NCBI GenBank assembly: GCA_963556695.1
Contig: CAUWAG010000003.1
Coordinates: forward strand, 7,130,001 to 7,194,000
Reading direction: 5' to 3'
Origin: Anthostomella pinea
Taxonomy: Eukaryota > Ascomycota > Sordariomycetes > Xylariales > Xylariaceae
Length of the DNA stretch: 64,000 bases
The notes beneath the pieces were generated by a model. The model was not told the origin of the DNA and searched no databases. It was given only the letters and a program-made list of their open reading frames with translations. The position numbers and the translations under genes were made by a program. Of the stretch, positions 1 to 12,300 are shown one piece after another. Position 1 is the stretch's first letter; each line of letters begins with the position of its first letter.

Positions 1-503
1 CAGTAACTGAAAGAGGCCTTATATCCTTTAAGAGGAATACTCTACACAGACTTCTAGCGGCCAGATCTGGACATGGCGACTTTGCCAGATACCATGAACG
101 CTTTGGGCATACAGACTCGAACAACCACTGCAGCTGTGGTGAAAAGAAAACACCATAATATATTTTCTTTTATAAGAGGTTAAGAAAAAATCGGTTATTG
201 CTTAGGTACTCGCCTAGGACAGCCTGTTTACAATACTTAGGGGAGAGGAGCACAGAATGGGCAAAATTCATGGAGAAGAGCAAGTTCTTTTCAACAATCT
301 GTCTCCGATAGATAGCTATTCTTGAAGGACCAGATGGATGACCCCAAGGTCATACCGCCGCAACAACGGGGATGGGCCCGTGAGCGGGACTGACTGTACT
401 TATTTTCTTGAGACCTCCACAACCCTGCGATGCAGAGGCTCTGGGAGGCGTGGTCTGCACTACTGAGGAGCTACCCCCCACGTTAAATACAAAACAAACA
501 AAC
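1..503 (+). mobile_element. 3' end of a Tad/I-like LINE retrotransposon, continuing off the left edge
   Basis: This is the C-terminal coding end and 3' UTR of a non-LTR retrotransposon. In one frame it gives residues like RSGHGDFARYHERFGHTD followed by a Cys-rich stretch, typical of the region after RNase H in fungal Tad1/I-type LINEs. The same block recurs at 62302-62806. The last ~100 bases (from about 405) are a conserved 3' tail ending in AAATACAAAACAAACAAAC. The frame is broken by stops where the other copy has CAA, and most differences between the copies are transitions. Its 5' end lies outside the window, so no target-site duplication can be checked. The tail runs straight into coding sequence of the MFS gene. 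Confidence 0.88.
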
Positions 504-1907
504 ATTATCATTCTGGCCATCAATTTCGGAGGGACGCAGTTTGCATGGGATGGCGCTGCCACCACGTCGTTCGTCTGGGCTTCCATGTTCCTGTTCTTCC
601 TGTTTTGGTTGCAACAATATTCGTTGTTCAAGACGACACGAGCCACGCGCCTATTTCCCAATTATTTCTTCACAACCAAAGACACCACGTTGACCTTCAT
701 AGTTCAGGGTGCGCAGATGAATTCCGACACCTCACCAGCTGCCGCTTCTACTAACTCCCTGCATAGCATGCGCCGGGGGCATCGTGACTGTTCCCCTTTA
801 CCTGATGGCTCTTTACTATCCATTCGCCCACGTGAGTTGGTATTGTGTACTACTCGGTGCCTAATATCGCTGACTGAAACCGCCCAGAATGACTCGGCCT
901 TGCAAGCAGGCGTGAAGCTCTTGCCTCTTGTGGCATTTCTTGTGATATCCATTGTGCTCAACGGGCGCCTCATGAGTATGTTCGGCTATCATCAGTACTG
1001 GATTGTTGGAGGCAGCGTGATGGTCCTAGTATCGGGTGTATACTTTAGTAAGTGTTTTATTGGTTTGTCGGTCTGATCCAAACGCTGAGGCCTGACGTTC
1101 GCAGCTCACCTCACCGTGGACTCGTCAGATGCCATAATATGGGGGCTTCAGGCTGTTCTGGGGGCTGGCACAGGAGCTTTCAGCCAGGCTGGCTTTGCCA
1201 TTGCTCAAGCCATGGTCGAGCCTTCGGAAATTCAGAACGCCATATCCTTCATGCTCGTCGGTCGGTATTCACCTTTCACCTTTCCCATTTCCACACGTCA
1301 CGCCTCGATGTACTCGTGCTAACGAGACCCAACGCTGCCAGCCCAGTTGGTTGGCACCTCGCTCGGCTTGGCCATCAGCGGGGCGATATTTCAGAACCTA
1401 TCAGTTCCAAAGGCTGCTGCCATACTCGGCTCCAGCTTCTCGCCGGAAGACGTGGTTAAGATCGTAATGCGAGTCGACCCTGGCCTTCTGGACAGTCTTT
1501 CAGCAGACTTCAAAAGACAGGTTCTTGATATTGTCATCAGAGCTATAACGAACGGGTAAGAGGCCACGTCCCCTGACTTGCTGTATTTTCTAACATTTAT
1601 TCTTGGCAGCATGTCCCTTTTATACGTTGGCGGCGCGGTTTGCCTTCTCTGTGGCGTCTTTTTGACGGTAAGTACTCACTCCTTACAACTTCCATGTCAT
1701 CCAGCCGTGCTGAGACTAGGGCAGCCAAACCGCCACCTTCTGGGGAGGAAGACGGCATCCGCATCAACTACAATGACACCGTCATCGGAAATACCTGAAT
1801 CTGGGCACCCAGTCACCGATATGGAGATGCACGAGAGCCGTATTGTAGACGGCTACCCGACGTCTGTGCTAGGCCTGCCGGGGAGTCTAGCTGAACACCA
1901 CATGTAA
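504..1907 (+). pseudogene. MFS drug-efflux transporter (DHA14-like), 3' half, cut at its 5' side by a LINE
   Basis: This is the C-terminal half of a 14-TM major facilitator exporter of the kind found in fungal metabolite clusters. Visible blocks are TRLFPNYFFTTKDTTLTF, then a membrane segment around 775-835, then NDSALQAGVKLLPLVAF, then GLQAVLGAGTGAFSQAGFAI, then GTSLGLAISGAIFQNL, then a final hydrophobic segment near 1610-1670. Exons are separated by several consensus introns, for example GTGAGT at about 832 to CCCAG at about 889, an intron ending at CGCAG about 1105, and GTAAGA about 1556 to GGCAG about 1610. The reading frame starts directly after the LINE tail and no N-terminal half is present. 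That half may lie beyond the LINE, outside the window. The frame then runs to a stop at 1905-1907. It faces the reductase gene tail to tail. Confidence 0.75.
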
Positions 1908-2181
1908 GATAAGCAACGAGATCTCGTCATGTCCTAATATAGGGGTGAATAGCAGAGTCGGAGCGGTAGAAAGAAGCCAGGCATAGGGACTCATCGTATA
2001 GGGTTTTTGTTGTCCTTGTTGCTGCCATAGTCATTGTATCTTCCTTTTAGGTACACACCACGAAAAAACGGATTCACCAACAAGTTATGAAAGCGCTGGG
2101 GGAAGCTGGGGGACACTCTGGAGAGCCATAGTAATCTGTAGAACAAAACTGACCCAATCTCCTCTACTGGATGTGGACCTC

Positions 2182-5100
2182 TCATTGAAATATGCCAGCT
2201 GCCCTCCAGTAGTCTACATACTTCTCGAGCAAGCAGTCCCGTATTGGACCAAACGAGCTCAGCGAAGGAGCCACGCTGAATGCGTGCTTCATGTCCAGCA
2301 CTGTCGCCCCTTGACCAAGCCTCTGGAAGTCATCACGGAAGAAGGGAAGCAGGCTTCTCCCCGCATCCACATCTGTATTCTTAGACGTCTCAGACTCCTC
2401 CACCAGGGCGAGCCACGCGGCGAAGGAGAGCCGGCGGTCGCCATCGTCGTCGACGTGAATCTGCAAGAGCCTCCGCATGGCCACGGTCATATCTTCCCAC
2501 GACTGCCGATGTGGGTTCTCGACATGATACACGAGCTGCCCCTTTCCCATCTGCAGGGCGATTTCAGAGAGTGCCGCCGCGGCGATGTTCACTGGCAGCC
2601 ACGAGAGAGTCTGTAATCGGTCAGTGACTCTTTGAACGCCACTTTCCTGTCAAAAAGTGGTTACTTACACCCTCGAGATGGGGGAACTTCCCCATTGCCT
2701 TTGCCATTGCTAGGAGCGTGGGCACGTGTTCTTTCTCGCTCCAAGCACTGTGGAAGGTCGATCCAGTATGTTTGTTTGTTTGTTTGTTTGTTTTGTATTT
2801 AACGTGGGGGATTGCTCCTCAGTAGTGCAAACCACGCCTCCCAGAGCCTCTGCATCGCAGGGTTGTGGAGGTATCAAGATAATAAGTACAGTCAGTCCCG
2901 CTCACGAGCCCATCCCCGAAGGTCGATCCAGTAATTTGGCCGATGCGGATGATGGAGGGATCGAGCAGGCCAGCCGCGTCGCACGCGGCCTCCTCGACAA
3001 TCCTCTCGCAGACCCATTTGCTTTGCGTATAGCCCATCCGACTCACCATCTGCGGGTCCTCCCTGGGAAGCTCGAGGACTCTGCCCACAGTCTGTCCCGG
3101 CTCACCCTGCTGTGCTACTACGGCGATGGACGAATGCAGGATGAACCGCGTAGGCTGACCTTGAGCCGTGGCCGCAGAGAGGGCCAACTGCAGAAGGTTC
3201 CGAAGCCTTTTGAACTGCCCCTGGAAGGAACGGAGTGATCGGTTGAAGTCCATGGGCCATGCGTTGTGAATAACATGGGTTACTCTGGTGCAAAGTCCTC
3301 GGTACATCTCTTCATCCAGGCCAAGCATGCTATCATTGGTCTCTGCGCTTATGGCTGTGAGTTTACTCCAGTCGCCCGGCTGGCCTGCGTCGATTCCATG
3401 TCTCCTGAATGCCTCCTTCTGCCGTTCTTCTCCCGCTTTCAAACCGTTGGACCGATCGATGCAGATGACTTCACGTACCTGTTGGTACCTTAGAAGCTGA
3501 CTCAAGAGATGGCTCCCAATGCTGCCAGTGCTTCCTGTGAGAAGAATGCAACACTGGCTTTGGGTCTGTAAGCGTCGGCTTGCGGTGTGCTGCTGTTTAG
3601 TGACGTTCAATCTGAATCGAGCAATAAGTCCCAGTAGCTCTTCTGCTGAGCCTCCGCCGCGTGGCCTGTCTAATTGACCGTCTGTGTCACCGCTGAGCAT
3701 GTCCTGAATGCGGGATACCATAGCATCAATCGTTGAGTTCCGGTATATGAACCTCGGCATTCGGACTTCATAACCCAGCAGCTGAGACAAGCCAGTATCA
3801 ATAAGCCGTTGAACCCGGGCAGCTCGTAGCGAATCCAGACCCAACTCAAAGAGATCCTGACTGTTGTCGAAGTCAACCGTCATTGGTAGGTACTTCCGAG
3901 CCATTCGTCGCAAGCCGGTACTCACATCCCGGGAGTCCAAAACGATTTGGGCCCCATCACCATCGATGACGGGCGCGGTGCTCAGGCGACGATATGCGGC
4001 CTCGATCTCCTTTTCATAAACCCGACACGCCTCGGCCCGCATCACCGAGCCTTTGTCGGACCTGGGAAGCGTCTTTCCCCGGGGAGGAGGATTATAGTTT
4101 CCGGGGAGGGGATCTGGGCGTGGAAGTCTGCCGACTTGTTTACTTGCAGGATTGTGGCCCATATGCTGTCCAGAGCACCGACTGGTCACATTCCGCTGTC
4201 TCAACCATGATGCCGATCTCGAACCAGCCGCTACCGTACACGACGGAGGCTTTCACCCCATGGAGCTCAGACACGGCTGACTCCAGCTGCTGCGGCATCA
4301 CCTTTTCGCCATTGGAAAGAACAATGACATCGTCATTCCTCCGCAGAATCACAACATCCCGCTGCGTTCCTGGGCGGAGCTCAAGCCGATCGCCCAGAGT
4401 CCAGTCAAGTTTCTTGGCCAACAGGTCTAGCCGTCAGCTGGTAGTATTGCTCGCTGTCATGTCCCTCTGTCGGAAGTGCGATGAGTCACAACCCAAGGTC
4501 CTGGCGAAGCCGGAGGTACTTCCAGTGGTAATCTGGACGTTGACGTGGTCTGAATATGGGCGCGAGCAGTCCTAGTTCGGTTGCGCCAAAGTGGTTGAGC
4601 AGGGGCACACCCTCGGCATGGAGGCGTCCGGCTACAGAAGGCTTCATGGGGCCTCCTCCGACAGCTACGAAATCCAGCTTCTTCAGCCCTTGCGTCAAAG
4701 GACTGCCTTGGGACTGGCAAAAGTCTTGCAGAATGGAGGGGACAGTCATGAGAGACCGTGCTTGGGAGAGCTTGACGAGATTAGAGGTGTATTCTGAAGT
4801 CGGGATCTTGGAAGGGACCGGGAAGCAGCATGGCATCCCGACTGCCAGAGATATGGTCGGCGCCAACATACTGAACCCCTGGTACCAGCCGTCAGTATTG
4901 GTAGCTTATGAGAACAGAGGGGAGGGGCATCGCTACGGACATGGTATAAAGGCTGAGTGGTCACGTCGACGCCCGAGGTATCCTCATGGGCTTCAAACTC
5001 GTGACACGCGGCATAAGTGAGGAGGTATCTCTGGGGATGGTAAATGAGCTTGGGCACCCCGGTCGAGCCGGACGAGTGGAAGATGATGGCATTGCAGTCG

Positions 5101-5719
5101 CTCTCTAGAATGGGTGCGACATCCAGCGACGGGCGGCCAACAGAATCATCTGTCATAATGGGCCCGGCCACATATATATGGGTGCCTTGGTCCGGCACAG
5201 AGGAGGAAAGCCGAGCAGATGTAATGACGGTGCGAGCTTTAGACTCTTGCAGCAAATGGCAGATGTTATCGGGACTCAATTTCGCGGAGAGGATCACAGC
5301 CTGTTGAGACATTATCATTACCAGGCTGCACAACCCAGACGCCGAACGGCACTCCAACGTACCGGCACCCCAAGCGACAGCAATGCTACCAGATGTACAA
5401 ACATAGCAGTGCCCGATTCCATGAAGATGGCAATGGCACCGGCCTTGGACAGCTGGTCGTCGTCCCCGAGCTTGGCGGCGCGTATGCCGGGGAGTTGCTT
5501 AAGCAGCTGTTGAGCACAGGTACTGACAGCAGATTCGAGATCTCTAAACGAGACTCGTTTCAATGTGCCATCTCGACCATCATCCTGAAAGCAGAAGGCA
5601 TAGTCGGAATCATGCAAGGCATTGAACCTGACTAATTCGGCAATGCTCCTGATCTCATCCGTGCGCGTACTGCCGGTAGGGGGCGCGAGCGCGTGGAAAC
5701 GAGCCCTTCGGAAAGGCAT
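2182..5719 (-). pseudogene. Adenylate-forming reductase (NRPS-like, A-PCP-R), inactivated
   Basis: The family activates a carboxylic acid (often an aryl acid made by a partner PKS), loads it on a carrier domain and reduces it to an aldehyde. Domains in order on the minus strand: adenylation (5719 to about 4150) with the A3-type motif HSSGSTGVPKLI, then FGATEL and NDDVIVLSNGEKV; carrier with the phosphopantetheine motif LGLDSL near 3830; thioester reductase with the NAD(P) motif LTGSTGSIGSHLL near 3530; and a C-terminal part from 2592 to the stop at 2182. Introns with good signals lie at 5301-5362, 4879-4940 and 2611-2668. Lesions: an in-frame TGA at 4486-4488, frame changes near 4420-4440 and near 4160-4205 that no GT-AG intron explains, and a LINE tail inserted at 2769-2917 inside the reductase domain. 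The gene is divergent from the NR-PKS, which suggests they once worked on the same product. Confidence 0.82.
2769..2917 (-). mobile_element. Short 5'-truncated LINE 3' tail inserted in the reductase domain
   Basis: On the minus strand this 149-bp segment matches the last part of the LINE copies at the window edges (the GAGCGGGACTGACTGTACTT block, then the conserved CTGGGAGGCGTGG region) and ends in AAATACAAAACAAACAAACA repeats. It is flanked by a perfect 16-bp direct repeat, GAAGGTCGATCCAGTA, at 2753-2768 and 2918-2933. That is the target-site duplication of a target-primed reverse transcription event. The insert adds about 33 foreign codons and then a stop to the upstream reading frame. Confidence 0.95.
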
Positions 5720-6305
5720 TGTGAAATGACGGGCGCAGAGAACGTATTCAGCCGTTTTCAGGGCACGGAAAGTACGCAGAGGCGCGCTGACGAGTTGATG
5801 GATTCAGCTTTGTTCTGGATCGAGGCTCGAGGTAGGATTCTGGCTCATATCATACCAGAGATACGAGTTGGAGGCCAGGGCTCGAGGTCATCTTGTGGCT
5901 GTGGACAAGGTTCTGCTCTTACGACGGCAGTAAGCCAGACACACGGTGGCTATGATACGTGCAAGCCGCAGAGGTTTCGAGCCCTGGTGAAAACGGGTTT
6001 CTGAGTTGGACGCACAGAACGACGGCGCTGACGTGGGGGGGGGGGGTCCGATTCGCGAATCACCAGGCACAGAGTTAAACAGCCAATAGCGGTCAAAAGG
6101 CAACAGCCGGTAGGTTTTTGGATCTCTATCTCGGGCAGAGCGGTCTGGAGGCGGGCCGAAGGTACATGGCAGGTGAAAGGATGCGGCCGTGTGGGCATTC
6201 GTCTTAAGGGGGTATATACGTTACCTGTTCTATAAAGGAGAAAATGGGGTAATACGAGACTTCTGATTAGGTGCTCGCTGTTTCTTATTCCCCATTACGA
6301 GTGCC
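5720..6305. promoter_or_regulatory. Shared intergenic promoter region between the divergent reductase and PKS genes
   Basis: This 586-bp gap separates two head-to-head biosynthetic genes, the usual arrangement for co-regulated fungal cluster genes. On the PKS side there are TATA-like stretches (GTATATACG near 6212 and CTATAAAGG near 6231) about 70-95 bases before the PKS ATG. A run of ten or more G residues sits near 6037-6046. No specific regulator site could be assigned. Confidence 0.5.
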
Positions 6306-9300
6306 ATGCGCCCCGAGATACACCTCTTCGGGGGCCAGGGGTCCCAGGGTCTCTACGCCGGGGCCGCCCTCATGGTCGCAAGAAAAGACGCCGAAACATG
6401 TCCGTCCGCGCAGGAGCTCCTCTTCCAGTGCCATGCTAGTCTTGTTCATGACTGTGTTTCATTTTCCCGAGACGACCCAACCATTCTCGAATACATCAAG
6501 GCCCTCCCTTCTGCGGCCTCCCTCCTGTCACCTCCTAGTGACGTCCAGCGCCTGCCAGCCATACAGGGCGCGATGCTATGTCTGTACCAGCTATTGCGCG
6601 TGCTAGGCTGCTTGCCAGAAGGTTCGCCTTCGAGCTATCAAGAGGCAATCGGCCGTATACGGGAGACTATCGGCTTTTGCAGTGGCATTCTCCCGGCTGT
6701 TGTTCTGGCCGCCTCTCCCACCCTGGAAGCGTTTGTCAAAAATGGCGTAAACGCGTTTCGGGCGGCATTCTGCATAGGATATCATGCCGGCTCATATTCA
6801 AGCGGGCTCTGCGACGATGCTCGGCCATGGGCAGTCGCTATAGCAGGACTCAATTACGCAGGGGTATTAGAGGAGCTGTCTGACTTCAACAGGAGCAGTC
6901 AGGTGCCGCTCTCTGCTGCCAGCAGCCTTCGGCCATCGTATGTCACCCTCAGCGGACCGGGCCCACAGCTGGACGAGTTCGTGGCGCGGTTGCCCAACAC
7001 CTGTCATGTTCGCCCTGTCTATGTCTATGCGTACTACCACGGCGGAGAGCAGATGCGGCACGTAGCCGCACGCGTGCTGCAGGATCTGCAGAGGCTGGAA
7101 ATCACGATGCCGCGGGAGAGTGATTTGGTGCTTGATCTTCGCGATTCTTCCGACGGTTCAGTGGTGTCTTCGACTAGCGGCACATCACCCACGCTGGCTA
7201 TCAGGATCGTCGAAGCGATCTTAGTTCGACCTGCGGATTGGCCGCTGGCTTTGGGTCGCATGGCTGCGGATCTCGAGAAGGATGCAATGTCTCACGATGC
7301 CCCGACTGCCGTGAGAGCAGTATCTTACGGTCCCTTCACTAACCTCATGCTTGCGGATTTCCGAATAACCTCACCAGCCATGACGCTGGGCAAAGCTGAC
7401 GTCGCTCACGAGAGCCCAGAGACGCAACTGGCGGCTAACTTCGAACCCAGCGAAAGAGACATTGCAATCGTTGGTATGGGACTCGACTTTCTCAGCGGAT
7501 CTGACCAGAATGACTTCTTCCAATCATTGTTTGATATGAAGAGCTTTGCCAAAGAGGTAATAACTCCCAACCCTCGTACATTCCAAAACATCGTGGTAAC
7601 CGAAATGCATATAACCACAGGCTCCGGAAGACCGGCTTCTGACCCCAAGGGCTCAGCGGTCAAGCAAACCCACACCCGTTCACGGCAACTTTCTGGCCAA
7701 CCCGTGGGCATTCGATCATAAGCTCTTCGGCGTCCCTCCGCGGGAAACAGAATTCATGGATCCCCAGCAACGCGTCATACTGCAGTGTGCCTACCATGCT
7801 TTGGAGCACGCTGGCTACGTTCCTGATACGACGAGCTGTTCCCGACAGGAAACATTTGCATGCTACGTGGCGATGGCGACCGTGGACTATGCGAATCGCC
7901 TTCGGGATGATACAGATGTCTACTACAGCACGGGGAACCTCCGAGCGTTTGCCAGCGGAAGACTGTCGTATTACTTCGGCTTCGGCGGGCCTTCTGTCGT
8001 CCTTGACACCGCCTGCTCAGGCTCACTGGTTGCTATCCACAGTGCCTGCCAGGCCTTGATTACCAGAGACTGCAATGCCGCTCTTGCTGGGGGCGTGAAT
8101 GTCATCTACGGACCAGAGGTAGCTAGCCCTTGTTGTGTGACGAGGAGTCGAGGACAGCCAGCTAATGCGCCCGACTAGATGCAGCAGGGGCTCGCCAGGT
8201 CGCATTTCCTCAGCCCGAGTCAGCAATGCCGCCCCTTCGAGGCTGCCGCCGATGGCTACTGCCGAGGAGAGGGCTGTGGAATGTTTGTGCTCAAGCGCTT
8301 ATCCGATGCAATATCAGGGAACGATCGGATATTAGGCGTTATCAAGGGAAGTGCTATCAATCAGTCCGGCACAGCCCATTCTATCACGCATCCGCACAGC
8401 ATGACACAGCAGATCCTCATAGAACGCGCTCTGGAGCGAGCGGCGATACTTCCCGAGTCAATAGGGGTTGTCGAGGCCCATGGAACAGGCACCAAGGTAC
8501 ATTGACCTGCCTCCGCGGAAGCAATGTCCGTGCTAACTATGATCAAGGCCGGTGACCCTGTTGAGTTCGAAGCCATCTCGGACGCGTTAGCCGCAGGCCG
8601 CACGAGGGCAGCCTCTTTGTTCATCAGCTCCATCAAGGGCAGCATCGGCCACGCAGAAGCAGCATCGGTGAGCCGCGGGCTTGGCCAAGCTGCTCCATAT
8701 GATGGCCGCAGGAACAATACCACCACAGGCAGGTTTGGACACAATTAACCCCGAGATCGCGCGCCTACTGAATGATCATACGGTCATCCCCCGGGAGGCA
8801 ACACAATGGCCAAGGCCATATGCGCGTTACCCACGGCGTGCGCTCCTCAACAACTTCGGAGCGGCTGGGTCCAACGCATGTTTGATCCTCGAGGATTTTA
8901 TTCCCAAGTCTGATCAAAGCCGCGCCCTCTCTGGGGGGTCCCATATTGTGGCGATCTCTGCGAAGAACAAGGATGCCTTTAATCGTGCGAAAGGGGCCCT
9001 GCTACGTTCTTTGCACCACCGAAAACTAGAACAAGGTATCCAAGATATTTCGTACACCAGCCTCCGGCGCACGCTCCTCGAGACCCGGTTGATAGTCACC
9101 GTCAAATCGACGCAGCAGCTTATTCGAGTTCTTGAAGACCCAAAGACCCTGCCGCAGCAGCATCCATTTGGCCACGAACGCCCCAGAGTTGTCTTTGTGT
9201 TTTCCGGCCAGGGTTCTCAACACTAGGGCATGAGCAAGGAACTCTTCGAGACGGTGCGGCCGTATGGCGCAATGGTCAAATGCGCCTGGTTGTGTTCTCG

Positions 9301-12300
9301 TTTGTGCGGTGGGCGACGAGAACAAGTGGGTTCGAATCCTGCTATGGCCCCCTTTCTGACCCGGCTTGTGCGAGTCGATAACCAGCACACGACAGTGGAG
9401 AGGCCCCATTTATCGCAGAGCCCGATAGCCAAGCAGCTTGTCTCCACAATACCCACTCCTGCGAGGTTTTCCCCCTTGTGGTTTCCCTCGCCAGCAGATA
9501 ACAAACACCTACTCCACTCACCAATGCGACATATATCGAACGGCTACTGGAACGATATGTACACCAGAGAACTGAGGTTCACTGGGTCGCTTTGTCACTA
9601 GATAGGAGGTTTTTCTGACGGAATCGTGTTTGGGTATTGACTAAAACCATCTGAACACTACAGATTGGTACCGCTACAGCGAGGATAGGCTCGTGCGCGG
9701 ATCTGAATGTATCTAATTTGACACCTCTACAACCTTGCGATGCAATGGCTCTGGGAGGCGTGGTTTGCACTACTGAGGAGCTACCCCCCACGTTAAATAC
9801 AAAACAAAACAATCTTCGAGACGGTGCCATCTTTCCGAAAAGACATTCTGAATGTGATCTGATTTTGAAGCAACAAGGTTTCCCGTCAGTCCTCCCCGCA
9901 ATTGAAACCTTGAGAGAGCCGGAGCATTCACTCACGTTGGCTCAAGTACACTGCGCCTTCGCCAGCGTCCAATACGCCCTTGCCCGGCTTTGGGAGCTCT
10001 GGGGCATCAGGCCGGATTCGGTGATTGGGCACAGTCTGGGCGAATATACGGCGTTCGTCGTAGCCAAGAGCCTGCGGCTTCGTGACGCGCTCTTTGCCAT
10101 AGCCACCAGAGCTTGCATGATTGAAGAAATGTGCCAGCCCAACACGACTGGCATGATTTCAGTCAACGCCGGGGCAGAGAAGCTCCGCGAGATGCTTTCT
10201 GCGGAGAGTTGGGCGGACTTGGGTAATGTCGACGCGGCTTGTGACAATAGCACGCATGACTGTGTTCTCTCTGTCTCCGTTTCATCCATCGAGCCTCTTC
10301 TCGTGCGCTTTCGCAGCCTGGGTATCAAAGCAAAGCGGCTTGATCTGCCGTACGGTTTCCACTCACCCGCAATGGAACCACTTCGTCATCACCTTGACCA
10401 AGCCACGTCCTAAATGCGCCTAGCAGAACCCCAGGTGAAGCTCGGTCTGGACTTGACAGGGAAAATGTATACGAAAGGTGACATCGACCATACATACTTC
10501 TCCTCGCAGACCGTGTCAACGGTCCGCTTCCGAGAGCTCGTGGAGGCCTGTATCCCTTCCGAATGCGCCCAGTCTGGAGTAGTATTTTTGGAAATTAGTC
10601 CTCATCCAACACTATTGCCGATGATCAAGACCACTACTTCGGCCTCCAATATCCCAGTCGTCTGTCTCGGCACTCTGCACAAACAAAGGCCAAACTGGGA
10701 GTCTTTGGCAGAGTCAACCGCTGAACTTGCCCGAAGAGGGTTCCCACTCCGCTGGAATGAAGGATTTGATGGCCAAAATCCAAAGCTGGTCGACCTCCCA
10801 CTCTACCAGTTCGCCCAGGACGAGTTCAGACTTCCCCATCGGATACTGGATATCCAAGATCCAGCCAAGCCGGTGTCGGTTCAGAATCAAAGCGGAAGTT
10901 GAAGTCCCCCATCTCTGCTTGGATAGACGGCCACTCCGACAACGGTGCACCTTATGAAGTCAGCACCAGGATCACGCCGCTTATCGAGGGGCACCGCGTG
11001 GCTGGCACCTGTATCTGCCCGGCATCAGTGTACATAGAGCTCGCGTTGCAAGCCGCGTCCCCTCGCGTGGAACATGGACATCGAATCCGGCTTGAGTACA
11101 TCATTTTCTCCAAGCCTTTAGTACACCAGATGGCCGATCCGTTGCAGGTAATCGGCGTTGAGATCCAAGAACCGAAAAACCTTGACAATGCGCTTGAATT
11201 CCGTGTGGTGCCCTTACAGCACGGAGGTCCGGTGGATGGTGAGTCGACATTCTGTCGCGGCACGATCGCACCACGCGGCCGCGCCGGCGGCATCATTATT
11301 CCTCCGTCCGGGCCTCCGCGGCACCTCATCGACCCGGCTGGGCCGTGCGTAATGCAGCGCAAGATGCTGTACGACACAATTTTCACCCGTGTCGTATCCT
11401 ACTCACCGATGTATCAGACTATTGACCGGCTTCAGTTGAGCCATGCCGCAGAGAAGCTACCGGTTCATTCCGGCTCCGGCGTAACGGCATACTGGAGACA
11501 GTATCTCACAGCCGGTTTTTATCGACACGCTTCTACACGCGGCGGGTTTTCTGGCCAACTGCTCTGTCCCATCATCCGACGTCTGCATATGCACGGGTGT
11601 TGAGAGCGTCGAGTTCTTGGTCCAGGGCCCATCGGCTTGGGAAGAGACGTTCATCCTCCAAACATATATAACACCGACAACAGGGGGTTTCCAGGGCACA
11701 TCCTACGCGTACGACCATCAAGGGACTCTTGTGGCACTCGTGCAAGGCATGGCGTTCAAGCAACTTCCAATTCAGAGTTTCCACAAGGCACTGCAGCGGG
11801 CCATCAGCCAGCCCTCGAAAGACACGTTTGACTCTACTCTATCCAGTAACAGAGACAGCCGGTTGCTTCGAGACCAATCCGCGCCTGGATTGTCGCCACC
11901 AGACAGCGTAACATCTGACTTGGTGCGCATAATCGGGGAAGTAACGGGGATCTCGGATGCCCATACGATTGCGTCAACAGAATTCTCCCAGCTCGGCATT
12001 GATTCCTTGATGACCATTGAGTTACTTGATAGAATCAGTAGAGAATTCCCCGGTCTCAGTCAAATTTCAGAGCACGAGCTCGCTCAATGCGACACCCTCA
12101 CGGCTCTGGAAGCCATACTTATGACGGTAAACGACGGCGAGGCACTTGACGACTCGAGCTCCGGGGGTTCGTCTCGCTCCGATTTTGTCTTTTCGGTTGG
12201 TGATAGTTCACCGTCCACGAGTCCCATGATGTCGAAATCTATCAGCCCAACCCGTCCGGCGGCACCGCATAGCGACACCTCTATATCACTGGCCCAGAGA

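Noticed and set aside
408..1076. Open frame starting in the LINE tail and continuing into the MFS gene
   Set aside because: Its first ~30 codons are retrotransposon 3' UTR and it reads through at least one well-formed intron; it is a chimera, not a gene start.
4421..4490. Intron that would remove the TGA at 4486-4488 in the reductase gene
   Set aside because: Every GT-AG pair tried leaves the wrong frame, and the stretch reads like A-domain sequence, so a stop and a frameshift are the simpler explanation.
9258..9349. Candidate functional tRNA gene
   Set aside because: Acceptor, D and T arms fold, but the anticodon arm is not canonical and the segment is the head of a 555-bp insertion with its own target duplication.
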